Below, piece by piece: positions 13,609 through 19,946 of a stretch of DNA of 19,946 nt; the stretch's first letter is position 1, and every line of letters starts with the position of its first letter. A program made the translations under genes and the position numbers. The notes beneath the pieces are model-generated. The model had not been told where the DNA came from and made no database searches. It saw nothing but the letters and a program-made list of their open reading frames with translations. Source of the DNA: Bacteroidales bacterium (GTDB taxonomy: Bacteria > Bacteroidota > Bacteroidia > Bacteroidales > P3); contig JAEEIS010000249.1 of NCBI GenBank assembly GCA_016281475.1, positions 1-19,946 on the forward strand. Direction: 5' to 3'.

Positions 13609-13676
13609 GGTTAGAGGTTAGGGGTTAGAGGTTAGGGGCGGCAGCTACTCTCAAAGCTAACCCCTAACCTCTAACC
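13609..13676. repeat. Inverted repeat of GGTTAGA/GGTTAGG heptamers
   Basis: Four heptamers GGTTAGA, GGTTAGG, GGTTAGA, GGTTAGG run from 13609 to 13636. The arm 13609-13628 is the exact 20-base inverse of 13657-13676, with a 28-base loop. It lies between the RND permease stop and the PII-like start. No T-run follows, so it is not a standard terminator. It could damp read-through or protect the message 3' end. Confidence 0.85.
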
Positions 13677-13678
13677 TT

Positions 13679-16600
13679 TTATTCATTTAAATCGATGTTC
13701 ATGAATACGAATTTCTTGCGGATTTTCTCCTGACGCTCCATGTCGCCACGGCGGTTGAAGGCTCCGTAGAGGACGGGGACGACGAGGAGGGTGACGAAGG
13801 TGGAGACGGTGAGGCCGCCGATGACGACGAGGCCCATGGTGGTCCACATCTCGGAGCCTTCGCTGCGCGAGGTGGCCATGGGTATCATGCCGAGGATGGT
13901 GGTGAAGGCGGTCATAAGGACGGGACGCAGACGGCTCTGTCCGCTGATGGCGATGGCTTCGTAGAGCGGGATGCCGCGCTCGCGCATGAGGTTGATGTAG
14001 TCGACGAGCACGATACCGTTCTTAACCACGATGCCGATGAGGAGCACGAGTCCGAGCATACCAATCATGTCGAGGTTCTGCCCGGTGACGAGCATCATGA
14101 GGATGACGCCGGTGAGGGCGAAGGGTATGGAGGAGATGATGATGGCGGGCTTGCCGAAGCTCTCGAACTGCGACGCCATGACGATGTAGACGAGCATGAG
14201 GATGAGGGCGGCAAGGAGGCCCATGTCGCGCGAGGAGTCTTGCTGGTCTTTGTAGTTACCGGCGAGGTCGACGTGGATGTCGGCAGGGATGCCCATGTCG
14301 TCAATTTCTTTTTGGACGCTCTGTGCCAGTTCTTGCAGAGAGGTCTTGTAGGGCATGACGGTGATGGTGAGGTAGCGTTGGCGGTTTTTGCGCTCGATGG
14401 TGGGCGGGCACCAGTATTCTTCGATGGTGGCGAGCTCTTCGAGCTTGATGATGCTGCCCGTGGGGGTGGGGATGGAGAGCTGCTCGATGTCGGTGATGGA
14501 GGAGCGGTACTCTTCCTTGAGGCGGACGACGATGTTGTATTCCTCGCCGTCTTCCTTGAGGTAGCCGGCGGACATGCCGTTGACGCGGTTGCGGACGTAC
14601 ATGGCGACGGTGGAACCGTTGAGGCCGTGGCGGGAGAGTTTCTCCTTGTCGAAGGTGATTTTCAGCTCGGCACGGTCTTCGTCGCGGCTAATCTTGGTGT
14701 CGCGGGCACCGCGAACGTTGTCCATGATGCGCTGGCGCAGGTCGTTGGCGTAGGCGGTGGTCTGGTTGAAGTCGTAGCCGTAGATTTCGACTGAGAGTGA
14801 GTTGTTGCTGCCGCCGCCCATCATGCCGCCTTGGTTGACTTGGAAGGTGACCAGTTCGGGATATTCGGCAAAGCACTGGCGCAGCTGTTCCTGCATCTCG
14901 AAGATAGTCTTCTTGCGGTCGTACTTCTTGGTGCAGCGGACGGACATGGAGATTTTGTTGTTGGTGGTGCTGTTGAAGAGGGCTGACATGCCGGCGTCGT
15001 CGTTGGAGCCTGCCGAGGTGGAGACGACGAGGACGTCGTCGCCGAGGATGCGGTAGATGTCGTCCTCCATGCGGCGGGCGGTCTTGAGGGTCTCTTCAAT
15101 GCGGGTGCCGCGCTGGAGCTCGGCAGTGATGCTCATGCGGCCGTTGTCCTGTTCCTTCATGAAGTCCATGCCGATGGCACCGGTGACGATGGGGATAAGA
15201 GACACGATGAAGAGGGCCGCGAAGAAGAGCAGGGTGACGAGTTTGTGGCGTAGGCACCAGCGGAGGAGGTTGGCGTAGGCGGCATCGACGGCGGCAAAGG
15301 CGCGACCGATGGTCTTTTCGTAGGTGAAGCGTTTGCTCTCGGCTTTGGCCTCGGCCTCTTCGCGTGCTTCTTTGGTAAGATAGAAGGGCTTTTCCTTCAA
15401 CATCTTGGACGATAGCATGGGGATGAGGGTGATGGCGGCGGTGGTGGAGACACAGACGACGATGGTGACAATCCAGCCCAACTCCTTGAAGTAGATGCCC
15501 ATCATGCCGGGCAGCATGGTGAGCGGCACGAAGACGGCCACAAGCACCAGCGTGGTGGCAATGACGGAGGTCCAGACCTCGTTGGTGGCGCAGATGGCCG
15601 CTTCGCGTGGGTTCTCGCCACGCTCGATGTGCTTGGTAATATTCTCCAACACCACGATGGCATCGTCGACGACCATACCGATGGCGACGGTGAGGGAGGC
15701 GAGGGAGATGATATTGAGCGAGCTGTCGGCTATGAGCAGGTAGATGAACGAGGTGACGAGGGAGATGGGGATGGTGAGGGCGATGATGACGGTGCTACGC
15801 CAGTTGCCGAGGAACACGAGCACCACCAGCACCACGAAGAGGAGCGCGTAGAAAATGCTTTCGGTGAGGCCGTTGATGGCGTTGATGATTTCTTCGGAAC
15901 CGTCTCGGACGAGGGTCATCTCAATGTCGGGGGGCAGGGTCTTCTTTATCTTCTCCATCTCAGCCTTCACCCCACGGGTGATGGCAACGGTGTTGGCACC
16001 GGTCTGCTTGGAAATGATGAGACGTGCGCCGTCCTGACGGTTGATTTTCTCGTCGAGCGAGAGGTCCTTGATGGTGTCGCGCACGGTGGCGAGGTCGCGC
16101 ACGAAGACCTGCTTGCCAGTGGCGGTGGTGGCGACGGCGATGTCGTTGATTTCGGAGCTTTCGACATATTCGCCCTTGACGCGCATTTGGTATTGCTCCT
16201 TACCCATCTTGACGGTGCCGGAGGCGAGGTCGAGATTGTTGGCACTGATGGCGTTGCCCACCTGCTCAAGGCTGATGCCGTATGCATCGAGCTGCTTGGG
16301 GTCGAGGTCGATGTAGACGTACCGCTCGGGTGCACCGCTGAGGGTGATGTTGCCGATGCCGTCGACGCGGTTGAGCACATTGACCACGTTGTCCTCGAGT
16401 ATGCGGTCCAATCCCGAATAGCTCTCCTTGGCGGTGAAGCCATACACTAGGATGGGCATGGCACTGGAGTTGAGTTTCAGAATCATGGGACGCGACACGC
16501 CGTCGGGCAGGTTGTCGTAGAGGAGGTCGACGTAGGAGCGGATGTCGTTCAATGCCTCGTCGATGTCGGAACCCCACTCGAACTCGAGGGTGACGACGGA

Positions 16601-16864
16601 GATGTTGTCCTTGGAGGTGGAGGTGAGGTTTTTGAGACCGTCGACCGAGTTGAGCGAGTTCTCGATAATTTTGGTGATATTGGTCTCTATTTCGCTGGCG
16701 TTGGCACCGGCGTAGGTGGTCATGACGGTGACGTAGGGCGGGTCCATCTCAGGCATCTGGTCAATGGGAAGCCGTGAGAGGGAAAAAAGCCCCAACACAA
16801 TGACCGCCACAAATATTAAGCCCGTAGTGATAGGCTTATTGATAGCTGTTTTGTAAATGGCCAT
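13679..16864 (-). CDS. RND efflux permease (HAE1/AcrB-like)
   Basis: This 1061-residue inner-membrane proton antiporter is the pump of a tripartite efflux system. Residues 10-30 are TM1. A large periplasmic loop follows, then TM2-6 near 338-480 with the proton-relay acids D400 and D401 in GMVVDDAIVVLEN. A cytoplasmic linker and TM7 follow near 540-560. The second loop includes the GGMMGGGSNNS segment, and TM8-12 carry the relay lysine in GIVVKNGIVLVDY. The sequence is full length and intact. It resembles multidrug (HAE) types; the metal-type CusA methionine cluster is not evident. The start is five bases below a heptamer array. It follows the four-helix gene and precedes the PII-like gene. 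Substrate unknown. Confidence 0.95.
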   Translation of the reverse strand: MAIYKTAINKPITTGLIFVAVIVLGLFSLSRLPIDQMPEMDPPYVTVMTTYAGANASEIETNITKIIENSLNSVDGLKNLTSTSKDNISVVTLEFEWGSDIDEALNDIRSYVDLLYDNLPDGVSRPMILKLNSSAMPILVYGFTAKESYSGLDRILEDNVVNVLNRVDGIGNITLSGAPERYVYIDLDPKQLDAYGISLEQVGNAISANNLDLASGTVKMGKEQYQMRVKGEYVESSEINDIAVATTATGKQVFVRDLATVRDTIKDLSLDEKINRQDGARLIISKQTGANTVAITRGVKAEMEKIKKTLPPDIEMTLVRDGSEEIINAINGLTESIFYALLFVVLVVLVFLGNWRSTVIIALTIPISLVTSFIYLLIADSSLNIISLASLTVAIGMVVDDAIVVLENITKHIERGENPREAAICATNEVWTSVIATTLVLVAVFVPLTMLPGMMGIYFKELGWIVTIVVCVSTTAAITLIPMLSSKMLKEKPFYLTKEAREEAEAKAESKRFTYEKTIGRAFAAVDAAYANLLRWCLRHKLVTLLFFAALFIVSLIPIVTGAIGMDFMKEQDNGRMSITAELQRGTRIEETLKTARRMEDDIYRILGDDVLVVSTSAGSNDDAGMSALFNSTTNNKISMSVRCTKKYDRKKTIFEMQEQLRQCFAEYPELVTFQVNQGGMMGGGSNNSLSVEIYGYDFNQTTAYANDLRQRIMDNVRGARDTKISRDEDRAELKITFDKEKLSRHGLNGSTVAMYVRNRVNGMSAGYLKEDGEEYNIVVRLKEEYRSSITDIEQLSIPTPTGSIIKLEELATIEEYWCPPTIERKNRQRYLTITVMPYKTSLQELAQSVQKEIDDMGIPADIHVDLAGNYKDQQDSSRDMGLLAALILMLVYIVMASQFESFGKPAIIISSIPFALTGVILMMLVTGQNLDMIGMLGLVLLIGIVVKNGIVLVDYINLMRERGIPLYEAIAISGQSRLRPVLMTAFTTILGMIPMATSRSEGSEMWTTMGLVVIGGLTVSTFVTLLVVPVLYGAFNRRGDMERQEKIRKKFVFMNIDLNE

Positions 16865-16869
16865 GTCTT

Positions 16870-16903
16870 AAATTGAAAATTGAAAATTGAAAATTGAAAT
16901 TAT
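16870..16903. repeat. AAATTGA heptamer array; low-coordinate arm of the 23-bp inverted repeat
   Basis: Four copies of AAATTGA run from 16870 to 16897. Bases 16881-16903 are the exact inverse of 17296-17318. The arm ends on the four-helix gene stop codon and begins just above the RND start codon. Confidence 0.85.
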
Positions 16904-17286
16904 TATTCCAAGTTTTCTCCTTTCAGGTTATTATTATTTAGTTTTTTTATACTGGTGATAATTGATGTGAGGAGTGCAATGATTTCTTTGACATCGTTGT
17001 TCATTGATGCGTACTCGTTCTCATCAATGATGTTTGATAGGGAAAGAACTTCGAGCCAATATTGTGTCTCGTCGGCTTCCTTCAGGGCAATTGAAAGTTT
17101 GTGTACATAATCCGAACGTCTTTCGGCATTCTTGCTTTCGCGGATATTAGCACCAATGCTGGTACCGCTGCGCAAGATTTGTTTACTGATGACAAACTCT
17201 TTTTTGTTGTCGCAAAGGAAATTGTAGGATTTTACAGTGCGGGCAGCAAAACTATGACTTTTGTCATATAACATGATGCCTGTCAT
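16903..17286 (-). CDS. Four-helix-bundle protein (23S rRNA intervening-sequence protein family)
   Basis: This is a 127-residue, all-helical, basic protein of the IVP/S23 four-helix-bundle family (related to the Avd fold). The family core is plain: KSHSFAARTVK near the start, KQILRSGTSIGANIRESKNA at about 35-54, then SIALKEADETQYWLEVL. Relatives are encoded inside 23S rRNA intervening sequences of spirochaetes and others and as free genes in many genomes; their role is not settled, with nucleic-acid binding suggested. It sits between the adaptor and permease genes of an efflux operon, where it has no evident role. It is more AT-rich than both neighbours, and a perfect 23-bp inverted repeat brackets it, suggesting insertion as a cassette. 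A start at 17274 (MLYDKSHSF) is also possible. Confidence 0.88.
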   Translation of the reverse strand: MTGIMLYDKSHSFAARTVKSYNFLCDNKKEFVISKQILRSGTSIGANIRESKNAERRSDYVHKLSIALKEADETQYWLEVLSLSNIIDENEYASMNNDVKEIIALLTSIITSIKKLNNNNLKGENLE

Positions 17287-17295
17287 CGTTCGGAT

Positions 17296-17318
17296 ATAAT
17301 TTCAATTTTCAATTTTCA
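17296..17318. repeat. High-coordinate arm of the 23-bp inverted repeat around the four-helix gene
   Basis: This arm is the exact inverse of 16881-16903. It contains the last codons and stop of the adaptor gene (stop at 17309-17311), so the adaptor C-terminus GEN is written by the repeat. Ten bases separate the arm from the four-helix ATG. Confidence 0.85.
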
Positions 17319-18349
17319 CCTTCCACTATTTCAAGTTTACTTCCGTCGACTAGGCGGGCTTGGCCGGTGACGACGAGCTGGTCGCCTTCCTTGAGGTCGC
17401 CGGGGATGACGGGCATGATTTCAATGCGGTCGTCGAAACGTTGTCCGAGGGTGACGGCGACGCGGTGGGCGGTGCCGTCCTGGTTGGTGAACACGTAGCG
17501 GTCGTTGCTGCCGGTCAGCTTCAACACGCTCTGGTATGGCACCACAATGGCGTCAATCTCGCCGAGCGAAAGGGTGGTGCGGACAAACATGCCGGGGCGG
17601 ATTTTTTCGTTGCCATTGGGGATGTTCAGCTTAGCCTGGAAGGTGTGGCTGGTGGGGTCGATGGTGGGATAGACAATCTCGATGGTGGCGGGGAAGACCT
17701 TGTCGGGATAGATGTCGCTATAGACATCCACCTTCATGCCCTGTTTGACCAACGGGAAGTAGCTCTCGGGGATGTTGATGATGGCCTTGAGACGGCTGAT
17801 TTGGGTGAGAGTGAGGATGGGGGCCCCGGTGTACATCTCACCGTCCTCGTAGTTCTTAGCACTGATGACGCCGGCAAACTGGGCCTTGACGAAGGTGTTC
17901 TCGTTCTGGAAGCGTTCGGTCTCAACCAACTGGTCGTAGCCGGCCTTGGTTTGATCGTAGACCTGCTGGCTGATGCTGCCCGAGGCCTTCAGGGCGGTAA
18001 CGCGGTCGAGCTCGGTCTTGGTGCTGTTGAGGTTGATACGGGTGGTATTGAGCTGGGTCTGGTCCATACGCACCAGTATGGAACCTTTCTGCACACGGCT
18101 GCCTACCTGCACGTAGATGTGCTCGATATGGCCGGTGATGCTGGGAGAGATGTTCATGGTCTCGTAGCCTTCCAGTGTGGAGGAGAGCTCCAACTGCTTG
18201 GCTATGCGCTCGCTCTGCAGCGTTTGCACTTTTACTTTCTCAGCCTCTTTCTTGGTAGTGGTGGCTTGGTGGGTTTCGCTCTTGCCGCCACAGGCTGCCA
18301 TGGCGGTCACGGCAAGGAGTAGGACGGTGGTTCTAACTATCTTGTTCAT
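17309..18349 (-). CDS. RND efflux periplasmic adaptor lipoprotein (HlyD/MFP family)
   Basis: This 346-residue membrane-fusion protein bridges the inner-membrane pump and the outer-membrane channel. A lipoprotein signal peptide ends in the lipobox AMAAC with Cys20. A lipoyl half (about 60-95, STLEGYETMNISPSITGHI, then GSRVQKGSILVRMD) follows. A short helical hairpin (about 98-150) comes next, then the second lipoyl half (FAGVISAKNYEDGEMY), the beta-barrel domain (KAIINIPESYFPLV, with FQAKLNIPNGNEKIRPGMF) and a membrane-proximal C-terminus. Length is typical. The last codons fall inside the inverted repeat that flanks the four-helix gene. It starts 43 bases after the channel gene. Confidence 0.93.
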   Translation of the reverse strand: MNKIVRTTVLLLAVTAMAACGGKSETHQATTTKKEAEKVKVQTLQSERIAKQLELSSTLEGYETMNISPSITGHIEHIYVQVGSRVQKGSILVRMDQTQLNTTRINLNSTKTELDRVTALKASGSISQQVYDQTKAGYDQLVETERFQNENTFVKAQFAGVISAKNYEDGEMYTGAPILTLTQISRLKAIINIPESYFPLVKQGMKVDVYSDIYPDKVFPATIEIVYPTIDPTSHTFQAKLNIPNGNEKIRPGMFVRTTLSLGEIDAIVVPYQSVLKLTGSNDRYVFTNQDGTAHRVAVTLGQRFDDRIEIMPVIPGDLKEGDQLVVTGQARLVDGSKLEIVEGEN

Positions 18350-18392
18350 TATGTTGTGTTTGTTGTTTAAAAGTTGATGATTAAGTTCGATT

Positions 18393-19793
18393 TTATTTGT
18401 TCAATCCTGCGCCCATCAGGTTTTCGAGAGCCACTTGTGCCTGCACCACGGTGAGCACGGCCTGGATGTAGTTGCTCTGTGCTGTGATGATGTCGGTGCT
18501 GGCGTTTGTGACCTCTAGGTTGCTGGCGTGGCCGTAGGAGTATTTCTCGGTGACGTTTTGGAACACGCGACGGGTGACATCAAGGTTCTGACGTTGTATC
18601 TGGTAGCCCTCGATGGCTGACACGAGGTCGTAGCGCAGCTGGTTGTACTGCACCTTAAGACCGTCTTCGGCTTGCTGCTTGCTGTTGAGGGTCTCTTGAA
18701 GGTCAATCTTAGCACCCTTTATTTTGGCCATGCGCGTGCCACTTTGGAATAGAGGCAGGCTCACGCTGGCACCTATCATGTTGGGCGGGGTCATGTTGAA
18801 ACCGGCATCTTTGCCGAAATAGGTCTTATCGCTGTATTGGTAGTAGGCCGAGATGGTAGGGGTGAAGTCCATCCACGCTAGGGTCACCTGTTTGCGCGAG
18901 AGGCGTTCGTTTTGCTGCAACAGCTGGTAGTCGAAGTTATCCTCGATGTGGAAGTCGCCCATGGTCAGCTGTGCGGCATAGTCGATGTCGAGCACCTTTT
19001 CGAGCGGCGTGGTCAGCACTATCTTCGCATCCACATCGGTACCCAGTAACAGCACCAGAGAGTTGTAGAGCATCTTCAACGTCCGCTTGGTGGAGTTGAG
19101 GCTGTTCTGCATCGAGGCTACCTGTACGTTCAGTTTGTCGGCGGTGATCTGCTCCGAGGCACCTGCCAGCACGCTCGCCTCGGTGGTGGCAAGCAGTTGC
19201 TGCATGTTCATCAGGCTGGTGTCGAGCAGCTTCACCGTCTGCTCCATAATGAGGATGGAGGTGTAGGTAGTCTTGACGTTGGTGCGGGTGGTGAACTCCG
19301 ACTGGCTGTGTGAGATGTTGGCCATGTTGATGGCAATGTCGTTGAGTATCGTGCCGATAATCTGTGCGCCCGTAAGGGCAATAGAGGCGGTGATGCTGAA
19401 TGTGCCGCTGGGGTTCATCGGGATGCTTGTTGAGGTCTCCTCGGTATTGCCGCTCGAAGGAAAGGAGATAGCAAAGGTCTGTCCACCGATAGTGATTGAG
19501 TCAGGCAGCATCGAGCCCACCGAGCTCCGTCCGCCGAAGTTCATCTCGTAACCGCACATGTTTTGATAGTCGAAGCCAGCCTTCACCTGCGGCAACAAAG
19601 TCGACAGCGTCTGCCAGCGGGTGGCTTCCGCCTTCTTCACGTTCAGTGCCGCGTTTTGCAGGGCGTAGTTGTGTTCGACAGCGTACTGTTGGGCCTCCTC
19701 TAGCGACAGGCGCATGACGGTAGACTGCGCGTGGGCAGGGGAAGGTAAAAGGTAAAAACTAAAAACTAAAAGGAGAATGATTGTTTTTTTCAT
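18393..19793 (-). CDS. TolC-like outer-membrane efflux channel
   Basis: This 466-residue outer-membrane factor is the exit duct of the pump. The signal peptide covers about residues 1-22, cleaved after AHA. Two OEP repeats follow, each with long coiled-coil helices and short barrel strands. The first begins SLEEAQQYAVEHNYALQNAA at about 30, and the second is near 270-466 with QLLQQNERLSRKQVTLAWMD and TRRVFQNVTEKYSYGHASNL. The end, QVALENLMG, is typical. It starts 14 bases after yajC. The signal-peptide codons contain 7-bp units (AAAAACT on the plus strand) that form a 14-bp inverted repeat with the yajC 3' end, enclosing this gene's start codon. Confidence 0.93.
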   Translation of the reverse strand: MKKTIILLLVFSFYLLPSPAHAQSTVMRLSLEEAQQYAVEHNYALQNAALNVKKAEATRWQTLSTLLPQVKAGFDYQNMCGYEMNFGGRSSVGSMLPDSITIGGQTFAISFPSSGNTEETSTSIPMNPSGTFSITASIALTGAQIIGTILNDIAINMANISHSQSEFTTRTNVKTTYTSILIMEQTVKLLDTSLMNMQQLLATTEASVLAGASEQITADKLNVQVASMQNSLNSTKRTLKMLYNSLVLLLGTDVDAKIVLTTPLEKVLDIDYAAQLTMGDFHIEDNFDYQLLQQNERLSRKQVTLAWMDFTPTISAYYQYSDKTYFGKDAGFNMTPPNMIGASVSLPLFQSGTRMAKIKGAKIDLQETLNSKQQAEDGLKVQYNQLRYDLVSAIEGYQIQRQNLDVTRRVFQNVTEKYSYGHASNLEVTNASTDIITAQSNYIQAVLTVVQAQVALENLMGAGLNK

Positions 19794-19818
19794 TTGTATG
19801 GACTTTTTTAGTTTTTAC
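19752..19818. repeat. AAAAACT inverted repeat enclosing the TolC-like start codon
   Basis: GTAAAAACTAAAAA (19752-19765) is the exact inverse of 19805-19818; the 39-base loop contains the ATG at 19791-19793. It is an all but GC-free stem, weak in RNA. One arm codes the signal peptide, the other the last yajC codons and stop. Confidence 0.7.
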
Positions 19819-19946
19819 TTTTTTTCCTCTCGGGGATAGGGGTGATGTTGGTTTTGGCGACTTTGATGCGGGTTCCAGGAGCAATCTCAAGCACGGCCTG
19901 TGCCGCATCGGTGCTGACAATGGTGGCGTGGATGCCGCCCGTAGTC
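19808..19946 (-). CDS. yajC: Preprotein translocase subunit YajC, C-terminal part
   Basis: The window cuts this gene; 45 C-terminal codons and the stop (19808-19810) are present. They read TTGGIHATIVSTDAAQAVLE followed by IAPGTRIKVAKTNITPI and a basic tail ERKKSKN. TGGIxGxI followed by LEIAxGxRIKV is the conserved cytoplasmic segment of YajC, the small accessory subunit of SecDF-YajC that aids Sec-dependent secretion and also binds RND pumps in E. coli. The N-terminal membrane helix would lie beyond the edge. It ends 14 bases before the TolC-like gene, so it may share a transcript with the efflux genes. Confidence 0.8.
   Translation of the reverse strand, partial: TTGGIHATIVSTDAAQAVLEIAPGTRIKVAKTNITPIPERKKSKN

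Noticed and set aside
13609..13676. Rho-independent terminator after the RND permease gene
   Set aside because: The stem is strong but no T-run follows on the minus strand, and the arms are plain heptamer repeats like others in the window.
14240..16450. Long plus-strand open frames (184 and 273 codons) opposite the RND permease
   Set aside because: They are antisense shadows of a GC-rich gene, rich in Val/Asp/Gly, with no recognisable domain; the same holds for 7524-8585 opposite topA and 17360-18322 opposite the adaptor gene.

Overview
The window looks like a chromosomal segment of a member of the order Bacteroidales (phylum Bacteroidota). This is inferred from three things: promoter cores of the form TAnnTTTG with an upstream TTG and no Shine-Dalgarno-like start sites, protein families typical of the phylum, and a Bacteroidota-like SRP RNA. 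Genus is not resolvable by eye. All clear genes except one short nucleotidyltransferase (and its broken partner) lie on the minus strand.

Layout, low to high coordinates. (1) 1-99: an SRP 4.5S RNA gene on the minus strand with a near-consensus promoter. (2) 279-9272: a tight minus-strand operon read topA, two-domain glycosyltransferase, outer-membrane beta-barrel, coaD, recG, GNAT acetyltransferase, mltG, with overlaps or gaps of a few bases. It mixes housekeeping functions: DNA topology, recombination, CoA synthesis and peptidoglycan chain termination. (3) 9467-11651: a secreted TPR protein and a Stealth-family sugar-phosphate transferase, 4 bases apart. (4) 11652-13305: an accessory island poor in intact genes. 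It holds a six-unit decamer array, a MntA-like nucleotidyltransferase followed by a HEPN toxin gene broken after 23 codons, a 325-bp MITE with 16-bp terminal inverted repeats and a 7-bp target duplication, a candidate ~100-nt orphan RNA with its own promoter and terminator, REP-like palindromes, and the relic 3' end of a duplicated PII-like gene. (5) 13306-19946: a tripartite RND efflux operon read yajC (partial), tolC-like, hlyD-like, four-helix-bundle (IVP) gene, RND permease, PII-like protein.

The pump genes fit together as an outer-membrane channel, a lipoprotein adaptor and an inner-membrane proton-driven permease. The PII-like protein may regulate the pump. The four-helix gene interrupts the pump operon and is bracketed by a perfect 23-bp inverted repeat made of 7-bp units. 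Period-7 tandem repeats, often arranged as inverted pairs, recur at five gene junctions with a different heptamer at each. These, the MITE and the orphan RNA are the least explained parts of the window.
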